A stretch of DNA of 64,000 nucleotides from Planctomycetota bacterium (GCA_023954375.1 JAMLIC010000016.1:1-64000), one strand, 5' to 3'; counted from the stretch's first letter, positions 51,971 through 60,673 are shown. Made by a program: numbers and translations. Notes: a model not told the origin generated them from the letters alone.

Positions 51971-53788
51971 ATGGCCCTTGGACCTGCTCACCTGGATCTG
52001 CTGCGGCACCTGGACCTGGAGGTTCCGCGCTCGCTCGACGAACTTCACCGAGCGGCCGGGGGAGCCCGCTCGACCCTCCGCAACCGCCTCAAGGCGTTGG
52101 AAGAAACGGGGTTGGTGGTGCATCGGCCGGAGCGGGGCAAGGGCCAGCAGCCCGGGTTCATGCTCTCGGCCGCCGGCGAGGCCAGGCGCGACCATCCGCA
52201 GGCCGGGCCCGAGGAGGTACACCCGCGCCTCCCCCTGCCCGCGCTGGTGCGCGAACTCCCCCGGGTGCACCAGGCCCTGATCGAGCTGATCCTCTGCGCG
52301 GCCGTGATGCGCTACCACCGGGCCGCCACGCGGAAGCTCGCGTCGTTCCTCCTGTTCGGACGCACCCAGAAGCTCAAGACGACGGTCGGTGAGGTGGCGA
52401 TCATCCTCGCGGGTGGCCGCCGCGACACCGACGTCATCGCCGCCTGGAAGGAGACCCGCTCCTCGAGCACGATCCGCAGGGGCCCAAGAGGCGAGGCGAA
52501 GCTGCGTGGGGCCTGCAGCTCCCCGGTGGTCTGCCTGGATGAGTTCAACGAGGCCAGCGCGACGGTGCGGGACGCGTGCCTGCTGTACCTCTTCGGCGAG
52601 TCGACCTTCTCGGAGGAGACGGGCACGATCGAGCTGCTCGCGACGACCGTCGTGACCATGAACTCCCTGTCCTCCGACCCCACGAAGCAGTTGAGCATCG
52701 AGGCCCAGACGGGCTTCCCCGAGCAGCGCCAGCGTCGAATGATCATGGCCGACATGAGCGGCGTCGAGATCCCCGACAAGCTCAAGGGACGACGCGTCGA
52801 TGAGATCCTCCGCGCCCTCGAGGCTGCGGGCCCTCACAGCCTGCCCCAGCCGGCCATGGCCGACTACGTCCCGGACGATCGAGTGACCGAGCTCCTCCGG
52901 CTGATCCTGACCACGCAGGACAACCTGGAGACCATCAACACGGTGCTGCTCGCCCAGCTCGTCGCCGGAGCGACGGGCTACTTCCCCGACGACAAGGAGA
53001 AGGCGCTCCGGAACGTCATGTGGAACGTGGCCACCTGCTACGAGACCCTCGGGTGGCTCCGGGCGGACTGGAAGGACCGCCTGGCGCTGGTCCTCTCCGG
53101 CGGCGGAGCGGTCACGTTCAACGATCCATCGGGCTGCTCACGGGACACGGAGGTGCCCGAGCCACCCACCTCCGAGCCGGACCTGGAGGTCGTCCAGGGG
53201 CTGACGAAGATCCAGGCGCGCGTCACCGAGCTCGGGCTCAGCTGGGAGGAGGCGCTCACTCGGCTGTCGGCCCCTATGCCCACGGAGCGCGTGCCGACGG
53301 CAGAGGAGCAGGAGGCTTCCAACCTGGCGCGCCTGGCCGCGCGCCTCGGACTCCACGGGGAGGAGCGCGAGAGGGCGCTGCACCTCGGAGCTGAGGGCCT
53401 CACCCTGTCCCTGCGCCCCGGCGACCTGAAGGCGCTCGGGCGCGCCCTGCTGCATGACGCTCGTCCCGGTTGGACGTTCGAGGAGACGATCGAGCACATG
53501 CTCGAGCTTCTCCACGAGCATGGCTCGCTGGAGCAAGCGGTCGAGGCGCTCCGGGCCGAGCACGAAGCGCAGGCTCGGACCGCGCGGAAGCAGCTCGAGG
53601 AGGCGCGTCGCGCCGTGGACGGCCAGCGCCGTCTGGCGGAGAGCTACAGGGAGATGCACACGTTCATCGCCCAGGCGATCGCGGAGGCCAGGACCCTGCC
53701 CAACGCAGGGGCGGTCGTCCGCGAGCTCGAGCAGGTGCGCGAGAACCGGTGGCTGGCGCAGGTGGTCAACATGAACGGCGAGGAGTAG
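51971..53788 (+). CDS. Winged-helix / AAA ATPase-like protein
   Basis: 605 aa from ATG 51971, chosen for GGAGG 6 nt upstream; an earlier in-frame GTG at 51803 would add a Gln/Val repeat (QVQVQVQ) and a hydrophobic stretch. Residues ~1-60 are a winged-helix like MarR regulators (TLRNRLKALEETGLVVHRP). The middle has an AAA-type Walker B LDEFNEAS followed by TVVTMNSLSSDP, as in MoxR/Mg-chelatase ATPases. The presumed P-loop, FLLFGRTQKLKTTVG, lacks the second Gly, so ATP hydrolysis is uncertain. The C-terminal ~200 residues are helical/coiled coil. Convergent with the methyltransferase-like gene. Confidence 0.65.
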   Translation: MALGPAHLDLLRHLDLEVPRSLDELHRAAGGARSTLRNRLKALEETGLVVHRPERGKGQQPGFMLSAAGEARRDHPQAGPEEVHPRLPLPALVRELPRVHQALIELILCAAVMRYHRAATRKLASFLLFGRTQKLKTTVGEVAIILAGGRRDTDVIAAWKETRSSSTIRRGPRGEAKLRGACSSPVVCLDEFNEASATVRDACLLYLFGESTFSEETGTIELLATTVVTMNSLSSDPTKQLSIEAQTGFPEQRQRRMIMADMSGVEIPDKLKGRRVDEILRALEAAGPHSLPQPAMADYVPDDRVTELLRLILTTQDNLETINTVLLAQLVAGATGYFPDDKEKALRNVMWNVATCYETLGWLRADWKDRLALVLSGGGAVTFNDPSGCSRDTEVPEPPTSEPDLEVVQGLTKIQARVTELGLSWEEALTRLSAPMPTERVPTAEEQEASNLARLAARLGLHGEERERALHLGAEGLTLSLRPGDLKALGRALLHDARPGWTFEETIEHMLELLHEHGSLEQAVEALRAEHEAQARTARKQLEEARRAVDGQRRLAESYREMHTFIAQAIAEARTLPNAGAVVRELEQVRENRWLAQVVNMNGEE

Positions 53789-53794
53789 TTCGAA

Positions 53795-54514
53795 TCAGCG
53801 GAGCACCAGCCGCAGGCAGGCCATGCGGTGCCCCCTGGCCGACCCCCGGTAGATCTCGAAGCTCCCGGCCCAGCCCACGAAGCCCGGATCGAGCGGGCGC
53901 AGCTCCTCTCCGCGCGGCAGGAGGTCCGCGGGCAGGATGACGCGGCGGTTGCCCGCTGCCTCCTGGAGTAGCCGCGCGAGGAGCTCCGCATGGTGCCGCA
54001 GGGCGTCGTCCGGGCGGCGGCCCTGGAGACGGCAGGCATCGAGGTCGGCGTTCCAGAGAATGGCGGCCGCCGCGTGCCGAGTGACCGCGCGCCGGAGCAC
54101 CGCCGCCAGCTGCGCGCCGACGTGCTGGAGGCGGGGGCCCCCGACGGCGTCGTAGCCGTCGTAGTGGAGCACCACCACGTCCTGCAGCTCGTCCCGGTCG
54201 ACCAGGTCGAGCAGGTCACCCGAGAGCCACCGCGAGTCCGGGTAGCGGTCGCGATAGGCCGCGATCCGCGCCGGGTCGAAGTCGACGCCGACGAAGCGAT
54301 CGGGTGGGAGGATGCCGCCGTCCACGAGCATGTCCCGCGTGCGCCAGCCGGACGCGCCCATGAGCTCGAGCCAGGCGCCACGCATGCGCGTCTGTCCGTC
54401 GTCCTCCCAGAGCTCGGCCGCCTGCTCGCGCAAGACGGCCAGGTGCCGATCGCGATAGATCGTCTTGGCCTCATTGTCGAAGTGATCGCGCTGACGGTCA
54501 GAGGCGTGCGTCAA
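53795..54514 (-). CDS. Methyltransferase-like protein coupled to helicase
   Basis: 239 aa from TTG 54514, overlapping the helicase stop (TTGA). RDMLVDGGILPPDRFVGVDFDP resembles a class I SAM-binding region (VGVD acidic strand end), with SRWLSGDLLDL and VVVLHYDGYDAVG as the following motifs. The glycine-rich loop expected before it is not obvious, so catalytic activity is unproven. The partner of the SF2 helicase in an apparent two-gene unit; a modification/helicase pair is one possible reading. Confidence 0.6.
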   Translation of the reverse strand: MTHASDRQRDHFDNEAKTIYRDRHLAVLREQAAELWEDDGQTRMRGAWLELMGASGWRTRDMLVDGGILPPDRFVGVDFDPARIAAYRDRYPDSRWLSGDLLDLVDRDELQDVVVLHYDGYDAVGGPRLQHVGAQLAAVLRRAVTRHAAAAILWNADLDACRLQGRRPDDALRHHAELLARLLQEAAGNRRVILPADLLPRGEELRPLDPGFVGWAGSFEIYRGSARGHRMACLRLVLR

Positions 54515-57432
54515 CGATCGCCTCGGTTGCGATCGATGAAGCGCCGGAGGGTCTCCCCTCCGGGCAGGCCCCGGCAGCCGTGCTTGAGGGCGCCATCGAT
54601 CGCCTGCCAGTTCTCACCGGCGACACCCTGGACCGGACCCGAGTCGCGCGTGGGGAAGGAGCCAGCCCGCTCGACGTGGTCGCGGACCCAGGCCCAGACC
54701 TGCGCCTCGGTCAACGGACCGGGGCGCGTGTGGTTCCGCACGCCCAGGTGGGAGGTGAGCAGCTTGGTCAGCGACGACCTGGGGAGGCCCCGCCCACCCT
54801 CGCGCAGGGCCCGGTCGATGCGCGCCCAGGTCTCGCCCGGCGGGAGCCCCTCCCCCTTCGACGCGGGCGTGGGCCACTCCCCGGACCGCTCTCGATGGGC
54901 GCGGGCCCAGCCGAGGATCTGGTCGATCGTCAGCCCTCGCCTCACCGCCCCCGGCGCGGGCGCGCCGCACACTTCATGGCAGAAGGCGGCGAGGGAGCCC
55001 CGCGGCGCGAGCCCCCGCAGGCCCTGCTCGAGCGCCGCGGCGATCAGGGGCCAGGACTCGCCGGCGGCCCCCTCGATGGAGCCGTCGTTCCGCGTGGGCC
55101 AGCGGCCGTTCTCGGCGAAGAACGCCTGCGCCCAGCCCGCGACCTGTTGGTCGCTCAACGGGGGCTGCTGCCTGACGTTCTTCACCCCGATCGTCTGGAG
55201 GAGCTGAGCCAGGGAGCTCCCGCCGGGGAGCCCGTGGCGGCCGTGGATCAGCGCCTGGTCGATCGCGCTCCACGTGAACGGGGTGCCCTCGATCGCCCCC
55301 GATTCGCGCTTCGGCCACTCCCCCCGCGCCCGGTGGTAGGCGCGCGCCCAGGAGATCACCAGGTCCGGGAGCAGGTTCCGCGGGCCGAGACGGTTTGGGA
55401 CGCCGCGGTGCTCCTCGAGCAACCTGGCCAGGGACCCCCCGGACTCGAGCGACCTGTGGCCGTCCCTCAGGGCGCTGTCGATCGCCTCCCACGTCTCCTC
55501 CGGCGCGGCCCGGACCGGCCCCGAGTTGGCGCTCGGCCACGTGCCGATCGCCTCGTGATGGGCGTCGGCCCAGGCGAGCACCAGCTCGATGGTCAGCGGC
55601 CGCGGATGCGCCGCGGACAGCCGGGCGGCGAACTCGCGCATGGCGCCCCCGGTCAGCAGGTGGACCTGCCGCCCGATCGCTTCGATCGCGACCGAGCGGG
55701 CGAGCGTGACCTGGCGGAACTCGCCGAGCACCTCCGAGAAGGCCGCGCGCATCGCCTCTTGCACCCGCGGGTCGATGCGGAGGCGCCTGGTGATGATCGA
55801 CTCGATCCTCCCGCGCACCTCCTCGCCGGTCTCGCCCGGCTCCACCGCGAGCGCCTCGATCAGGACGGCCTCGACGGTGCCCGTGCCGAGGTCGGGGCGG
55901 GTGTGGAGGACCTGCTCCAGGAGCGCCTGGGCTGTCGGCTCACGCCCCTGCCCGACGACCTCCTCGCGCGCAGCGGCCAGGGCGAGCTGCGCCTCCGCCT
56001 GCTCGAGCGGGTCCGCTACGGGCGCGGCCGACGCGTCGAGCGCCACGTCGAGGATCTCGGGGTTCTTCCGCGCGAGCGCGCGCGTCACCGCGCGCCTCAC
56101 CGCCGCCGTGACGATCCAGGCCTGGCCCACCACGTGGTCCGCCATGAACGCGCAGGTGAGGAGCACGTGTCGGCTGTGCTCCAGCGAGAGGTCGCGGATG
56201 GAGTCGCCGCCGGCGCACGGCACGAAGAACACGAGCCGCGCCAGGTCCCGGTACTCCGCCGGGTAGTCCGCGGGCTTGCGCCGGAGGGCGCGGCCGGCGA
56301 GCTGCACGACCACCTGGAGCGAGCGCGGGATGCCGACCGAGTAGACCGCTGCGCAGTGGGGCCAGTCCGTCCCCTCGAGCACCCGCTGGATGCCCACGAC
56401 CACGTCGAGCTCGGAGGCGGCGAACGTCCGGTCGCGCTCCGCGTCGAGGGCGCGGAGGAAGCGCTGCTTGCGGGCCGGCTCCACGCCCGTGGCGTCGAGC
56501 ACGCGCGCGCCGGCGCGCTCGAGGGCGGAGATGAGCGTCCGCACCAGGTCCCCCCGTCCCGGCGGGACGCGGACGATGGTCTTCGCGCGCCCGTCCTCCA
56601 CCCACTTGGCGACGATCGCCTGCACGGTGGCCCGCGAGTAGGAGCGCGGTGGGGCCACCTCGCCGGCGAGCTGGGCCGCGGAGACACGCTGGCGCTGGCC
56701 GCCGAGGGCGACCATCTCGCTCGAGAGCGTGCGCGGCGCCCAGCCCTCCTCCATGTGCTCGGCCAGGGTGCGGCGCAGGTGCACCATGCCGGGCTGGATG
56801 ACCGGCAGGCCGTCGCCGCGGTACGGTGTCGCGGTGACCAGGAGGAGGCGGCCGCCGCGCTCGCGCCAGAGGCGGGCCACCCGGGCGAGCCCGTCGGCGG
56901 AGACGTGGTGCGCCTCGTCGATGATCAGGACCCGCCCCTCGAGGTCCGCCGGCAAGTCGGAGGCCTGGAGCGCCGTCAGGGCGGCGTGGGTGCAGGCGAG
57001 CGCGTGAGCGCGCGGCTCCACCCCGGCGAGGTAGCGGCGGATGGATGCCCTGGTGCCGCAGCCGTCGCGGCGCGCGGCGCGGATGAGGTGCGCCGGGATG
57101 TGCAACCTGGGCTGCGCTCCACGGCCCGCGGGCCAGCCGACGAGCATGTCCTGGTCGCGGAGGAACCCCCGCTCGATCTGCTCCTGCGGCGCGGCGATGA
57201 GGGCGTGCGTGAAGCCGCCCGGCCGGCCCAGGTCGAGCGCCACCAGGGCGCGCACCATCAGGGTCTTGCCCGAGCCGGTGGGCGACTCCACGGTCGCGTC
57301 CCCGCCGTGCCGGCGTAGGCGCCCCAGCAGCCAGGCCTGGAACGCGGCCAGGATGACGACGATCGCGGCCGAGCGACCGGCGCTTCGCCCGGGGCCGGGC
57401 GAGGGGTGTTCGAAGTCGAAGCTGTGGTCCAT
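54511..57432 (-). CDS. SF2 DEAD/DEAH helicase with five C-terminal GxWP repeats
   Basis: 973 aa from ATG 57432. Motif I SPTGSGKT (residues 50-57), DEAH box VLIIDEAHH, motif III VTATPYRGD and motif VI VQLAGRALRR mark a UvrB/ResIII-type helicase, ending by about residue 460. After a helical linker, residues ~637-973 hold five ~70-residue repeats of the form LTxxxVxxWAxAHxxxxGxWP, then SGxxxGxxxxTWxAIDxALxxGxRGLPGGSSLAxLL. I know this repeat from planctomycete proteins; it may be a helicase-associated DNA-binding or targeting domain. The overlapping downstream gene is methyltransferase-like. Confidence 0.85.
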   Translation of the reverse strand: MDHSFDFEHPSPGPGRSAGRSAAIVVILAAFQAWLLGRLRRHGGDATVESPTGSGKTLMVRALVALDLGRPGGFTHALIAAPQEQIERGFLRDQDMLVGWPAGRGAQPRLHIPAHLIRAARRDGCGTRASIRRYLAGVEPRAHALACTHAALTALQASDLPADLEGRVLIIDEAHHVSADGLARVARLWRERGGRLLLVTATPYRGDGLPVIQPGMVHLRRTLAEHMEEGWAPRTLSSEMVALGGQRQRVSAAQLAGEVAPPRSYSRATVQAIVAKWVEDGRAKTIVRVPPGRGDLVRTLISALERAGARVLDATGVEPARKQRFLRALDAERDRTFAASELDVVVGIQRVLEGTDWPHCAAVYSVGIPRSLQVVVQLAGRALRRKPADYPAEYRDLARLVFFVPCAGGDSIRDLSLEHSRHVLLTCAFMADHVVGQAWIVTAAVRRAVTRALARKNPEILDVALDASAAPVADPLEQAEAQLALAAAREEVVGQGREPTAQALLEQVLHTRPDLGTGTVEAVLIEALAVEPGETGEEVRGRIESIITRRLRIDPRVQEAMRAAFSEVLGEFRQVTLARSVAIEAIGRQVHLLTGGAMREFAARLSAAHPRPLTIELVLAWADAHHEAIGTWPSANSGPVRAAPEETWEAIDSALRDGHRSLESGGSLARLLEEHRGVPNRLGPRNLLPDLVISWARAYHRARGEWPKRESGAIEGTPFTWSAIDQALIHGRHGLPGGSSLAQLLQTIGVKNVRQQPPLSDQQVAGWAQAFFAENGRWPTRNDGSIEGAAGESWPLIAAALEQGLRGLAPRGSLAAFCHEVCGAPAPGAVRRGLTIDQILGWARAHRERSGEWPTPASKGEGLPPGETWARIDRALREGGRGLPRSSLTKLLTSHLGVRNHTRPGPLTEAQVWAWVRDHVERAGSFPTRDSGPVQGVAGENWQAIDGALKHGCRGLPGGETLRRFIDRNRGDR

Positions 57433-57499
57433 GCGGCGAAGCGCTCCCCACCCGGATGCCAGCCGCGGCGCCCGGGGACGTTGGTGAGCCTCGAAGGTG

Positions 57500-57727
57500 C
57501 TAGGAACGCGGCTCGGTGTTGTCCGAGCCCGCGAGCCCCTTCTCGAGCAGGTCGCGCACGGCGTCGCTCAGGGTGAACTTGCCACGCACGGCCTGCGGAA
57601 GGCCGTCGTTCACCGCCTGCTGGTACGCCTCGACCCGCTCACGCAGGTCTTGCGACACGTAGACGAACAGGGGGACCCCTGTGCGCCCTCCAGCAGGACG
57701 GTTCTTCGCTGCCTTCTTCTTCGCCAC
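57500..57727 (-). CDS. Small ribbon-helix-helix-like protein
   Basis: 75 aa from GTG 57727; 17 more codons exist upstream. A Lys-rich N-terminus is followed by VPLFVYVSQDLRERVEAY and a C-terminal helix FTLSDAVRDLLEKGL, the layout of a ribbon-helix-helix DNA-binding protein. A consensus promoter and palindrome sit just upstream. It lies between the helicase gene and another small gene of similar type on the same strand. Possible antitoxin or autoregulator. Confidence 0.55.
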   Translation of the reverse strand: MAKKKAAKNRPAGGRTGVPLFVYVSQDLRERVEAYQQAVNDGLPQAVRGKFTLSDAVRDLLEKGLAGSDNTEPRS

Positions 57728-57778
57728 GGCGCCATGTTCGCAGGACGTCCGCGAGCGGGCGACGGGGCGACGGACCAC

Positions 57779-57812
57779 ATGCTACACTGTGCGTATTGAC
57801 GTGTCAATACGC
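57779..57812 (-). promoter_or_regulatory. Sigma70-type promoter overlapping a palindrome
   Basis: On the minus strand TTGACA (57807-57802) and TAGCAT (57784-57779) are separated by exactly 17 nt. The -35 hexamer lies in the palindrome GCGTATTGAC-GT-GTCAATACGC (57791-57812). Fits an autoregulated promoter for the small gene at 57500-57727. Confidence 0.7.
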
Positions 57813-57838
57813 GTTTGTTCTTCGGCTGGAGTGCGCAC

Positions 57839-58234
57839 TTACGACGAGGGTCGCTTGCCTCCCTTGCCCCGCGATCGAGACCTGCCGACGCCAGGTCTGC
57901 CCGCGAGCGCGTCGAGCTGGTCGGCCGCGCGGCGGAGCGCCGGTGGAGGACGGCGTTGCTGCTTTTGCCCGGGCGGGTCGAGGGGAAGGGCGCGCACGCG
58001 CGCGAGGCTTTCTCGCTGGGAGCTGCGGATGGCCTCCTGCATCTCTCTCTCCTCCTCGAGGGCCCGGAACAACGGGCCCACCAGGCGCCGGAGCGCCTCG
58101 CCCCTGGAGACGGCGCGGCCCTCCCCCTGCCCGAACGCCAAGGCGAGCAGGTCGAGCAGCTCGACGTGCGGCGCCGGCAGGCGCGCGGTGACGGTCAGCA
58201 GGGGGCCGGACGGATCGATGGGCGGGCGAGCCAC
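57839..58234 (-). CDS. Small regulator-like protein
   Basis: 131 aa from GTG 58234, with GGAGG 9 nt upstream. The N-terminal segment PPIDPSGPLLTVTARLPAPHV, then EALRRLVGPLFRAL, resembles a ribbon-helix-helix protein, followed by a coiled Glu/Arg region and a basic Lys/Arg tail. No clear family. It is divergent from the unknown gene at 58305, with about 70 bp between them containing CCGATACGGCATCGG, a short imperfect palindrome. Confidence 0.5.
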   Translation of the reverse strand: MARPPIDPSGPLLTVTARLPAPHVELLDLLALAFGQGEGRAVSRGEALRRLVGPLFRALEEEREMQEAIRSSQRESLARVRALPLDPPGQKQQRRPPPALRRAADQLDALAGRPGVGRSRSRGKGGKRPSS

Positions 58235-58304
58235 GTGAAGGCCTCCATTTCCGATACGGCATCGGATATACCAGAGAGGGGTGATCGGTGAAAGGAGCTC
58301 GCGC

Positions 58305-58974
58305 GTGATCCAGCCGACCCGAGAGGGCACCAGCGGGACGATCGCCGACCTGCAGCACGTCCTCGACCTTGCCACCGACGACGACCACGGCTCGCTGCTC
58401 GAGTTGGGCAGGCGCTGGCGAGTCACCAAGACGAGGCCGGAGCACCTGGCCGAGCTGTCGCAGGTCTCCGCGCAGATCGTGCACGCGGCGGTCGACGGCC
58501 TGGGCGGGCTCCTGGGCGCGCTGAGCGAGCCCGAGGGGCGGACGGTGCGCGCCGCCCTGACCACCGCGCTGGTCGAGGGCCGGCCTGCGGCGGGGCCGGC
58601 GCGACGCGCGCTGGCCGACCTCATCTCGGGTCGCTGCCGGCGGGCGGAGACGAGGAGGGAGGCCAGGGTGCTGGTGGTCAGGCTCCTGGCCCTGGTGGGT
58701 GGGACATCGCCGGGACCGCTCCGAGACGAGCTGCTCGCGCGGACCGAGGAGGCGCTCACGATCGCGCGCAGCCTCGGACACGTGGACGCCGTGCGGTGGG
58801 TGGAGCGGGGGCCGTCCGCGGAGGTGGCCGTGCAGGCGCGCGTGCGGGAGCTCGAGGCGATGCTCCGACACCTGCGCGAGGGCGAGCCGCTCCCCGGGAG
58901 CCCCATCGACGTGCCCGACGACGCTCCGGCGCCCGCCGCTTCGCAGGTGCGGCTTCCAGCCGGCCCCGGAGGTC
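58305..58974 (+). CDS. Unknown protein upstream of the excisionase; frame lacks its own stop
   Basis: GTG 58305 with AGGAG 7 nt upstream. About 215 residues have natural coding character (helical, Leu/Ala/Arg-rich, e.g. EVAVQARVRELEAMLRHLRE), then the frame becomes a low-complexity Pro/Ala shadow of the excisionase and runs without a stop into the integrase. In the frame one base earlier a TGA at 58976-58978 overlaps the excisionase ATG (ATGA), which would be the expected end. A single-base indel near 58940-58960, or a programmed shift, would explain this. Function unknown. Confidence 0.5.
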
Positions 58975-59154
58975 ATGACCGTTCGGCAGGCCGCCGAGCG
59001 GCTCGGTCTGCCGCCGCGCCGGGTCCGGGTGCTGGTCCAGTCCGGTCGACTCGGGTGCCTGAGGATCTCCGCCCGGCGACGGCTGGTGACGGCGGAGGAC
59101 CTCGAGAGGTTCCTGCGAGGCGAGCCGCCGCTCCACCGGCCGCGCGGTCGGTGA
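58975..59154 (+). CDS. Excisionase/MerR-like HTH protein
   Basis: 59 aa from ATG 58975, with GGAGG immediately upstream. MTVRQAAERLGLPPRRVRVL...GRLGCLRISARRRLVTAEDLERFL is the short DNA-binding fold of Xis and related excisionase-family proteins. The stop overlaps the integrase GTG (GTGA), so the pair is a typical xis-int cassette. Frame and coding character differ sharply from the run-through frame that covers the same DNA. Confidence 0.75.
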   Translation: MTVRQAAERLGLPPRRVRVLVQSGRLGCLRISARRRLVTAEDLERFLRGEPPLHRPRGR

Positions 59155-60557
59155 GTCGGGTGGATGAAGGGCTCTACCTGCACCCGAGGACGCGCGTGTA
59201 CTACGTGCGGTTCCAGCATCAGAACCGGGTCTACAACCGCTCGACGAAGTGCACGGACATGGTCGCCGCCCGCTCGGTCGCCGCGACAATCCGGGCCGAC
59301 GTGGAGCGGAGGGCGAGCGGACTCCCCACGTACGCGACGACCGAGGCGACACCGCCAACGGAGCTCAAGGAGAAGTTCCTGGGCGAGAAGCGGCGCCTCA
59401 AGAAGGACGCGGGCCACATCAAGACCCTCGACCACCGCGTTTCGGTGTTCCTCCAGGGCGCGCGCGGTCTCCGCGAGATCACGCCCGAGCGGATCCGGGA
59501 GATCCTGGCGCACCTCGAGAACGAGCCGATCAAGGGGCGCGGCGGAGTCTCGAGGCGATCGGCGCAGACGTTGAACGGCTTCCTTGGCGCCATCCGCAGC
59601 TTCTTCCGCTGGCTGAGCAAGCAGAAGCTGTGGGGCCAGGACCCGACCGAGTCAATCGAGGACTATCCGGTGATCGACCCCGTGCATGAGTACAGGCCGT
59701 TCCTCCCGGCCGAGCGCGAGGCGTTCCTCTCGGCCGTCCCCGAGGACCGGCTGGCCGCCTACCTGTTCACGTCCGCCACGGGCCTCCGGCGCGCAGAGAT
59801 GCGGAGGCTCACGGTGGGTGACGTGGTCCTCCAGCCGCCGGACGGGGGCGAGCCGCACGTGCGCGTCCGTGGGACCGTGGCCAAGAACAAGCGGGCCAGG
59901 GTCCTGCCCCTGCACCCGGACGTGGTGCTGGTGCTCGAGCCGGTCGTCCGGGGCAAGCCCGAGGGCGCGCTCTTGTTCGCGGCGCTGCCGACCGCGGAGA
60001 CGTTCATCAACGACGTGGAGCGCGCGGGATTGAAGCGGAAGACGGCCGAGGGGCTGCTGACGATGACCTCCCTGCGCAAGGCGCTGGCGACCGACCTCGA
60101 TCGTACCGGCGCCTCCCCGGCGCTCAGGCAGAAGCTCATGCGCCACGAGACCGCCGGCCTCACGAACCGGGTCTACACGAGCTACGAGGTGGGCGAGCTG
60201 GCGCAGGCCGTCAAGCGCCTCGACATGCTCCCGGAGCGCCGGCGCCGTGAACTGCTGCCGGCCAGGCGCGCCGGGCCCACAGCCCCCGACGCCGACGCCG
60301 GCCACTCCCTCTCCCCCTCGAAGGGGGTGATTACAGTTTCGCTCGACCGTACGGAGCCGCTGACGACCGCTGCTGACCTTACGAGACCCCCGCCGGGGGT
60401 CGCGCACCCCCCTTCCCACCCGCTCTACGCCCGTGCTAAGATCAGCCCCCGTCGTGAGAACGACGCCCCTGCAGGGGTGGCGGAATTGGCAGACGCGCTA
60501 GATTCAGGTTCTAGTGGGCTTACGCCCTTGGGGGTTCAAGTCCCCCCCTCTGCATGA
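59151..60557 (+). CDS. Tyrosine recombinase/integrase reading through tRNA-Leu
   Basis: GTG 59151 overlaps the excisionase stop. The catalytic domain shows box I Arg (TGLRRAEMRRL), the beta-hairpin Lys (VAKNKRARVLPL), box II TSLRKALATDL (Thr where His is usual), MRHETAGL and the nucleophile Tyr region NRVYTSYE. The conserved enzyme ends near 60240. The frame then continues 105 codons without a stop, through the whole tRNA-Leu gene, to TGA 60555-60557; the end GVAELADALDSGSSG is a translated tRNA. The real C-terminus is unclear. It probably mediated insertion of the accessory region to its left at this tRNA. Confidence 0.85.
   Translation: MSRVDEGLYLHPRTRVYYVRFQHQNRVYNRSTKCTDMVAARSVAATIRADVERRASGLPTYATTEATPPTELKEKFLGEKRRLKKDAGHIKTLDHRVSVFLQGARGLREITPERIREILAHLENEPIKGRGGVSRRSAQTLNGFLGAIRSFFRWLSKQKLWGQDPTESIEDYPVIDPVHEYRPFLPAEREAFLSAVPEDRLAAYLFTSATGLRRAEMRRLTVGDVVLQPPDGGEPHVRVRGTVAKNKRARVLPLHPDVVLVLEPVVRGKPEGALLFAALPTAETFINDVERAGLKRKTAEGLLTMTSLRKALATDLDRTGASPALRQKLMRHETAGLTNRVYTSYEVGELAQAVKRLDMLPERRRRELLPARRAGPTAPDADAGHSLSPSKGVITVSLDRTEPLTTAADLTRPPPGVAHPPSHPLYARAKISPRRENDAPAGVAELADALDSGSSGLTPLGVQVPPSA
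60471..60554 (+). tRNA. tRNA-Leu (anticodon CAG)
   Basis: 84 nt with a full cloverleaf. The acceptor stem GCAGGGG (60471-60477) pairs with CCTCTGC (60547-60553) with one G-T wobble, discriminator A60554. The anticodon stem CTAGA/TCTAG brackets loop TTCAGGT (anticodon CAG). The long variable arm (TGGGCTTACGCCC) is as expected for Leu, and the T-arm GGGGG-TTCAAGT-CCCCC is perfect. The CCA end is not encoded. An integrase frame overlaps it completely. Confidence 0.95.
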
Positions 60558-60574
60558 GAGAGCTCGAGTGACGA

Positions 60575-60599
60575 CAGGGGCGGCCAAAGGCCGCCCCTG
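60575..60599. terminator. Perfect 11-bp hairpin after tRNA-Leu
   Basis: CAGGGGCGGCC (60575-60585), loop AAA, GGCCGCCCCTG (60589-60599), 20 nt after the tRNA. Likely transcription terminator. Confidence 0.7.
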
Positions 60600-60673
60600 C
60601 GCGTTCCGGAGCGGTGCAACGGTCTGACCGCCAGGCACTTGCTCACCCGCGCGGGACGGCGGGGTCATGCGCT

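Noticed and set aside
54580..57318. Plus-strand open frame of ~912 codons antisense to the helicase
   Set aside because: Low-complexity Arg/Gly/Val/His composition caused by GC-rich third positions of the real gene; the minus-strand frame has all helicase motifs.
57804..59513. Minus-strand 569-codon frame over the excisionase/integrase region
   Set aside because: Arg/Pro/Ala-rich shadow without recognisable motifs; the plus strand encodes clear Xis and integrase sequences.
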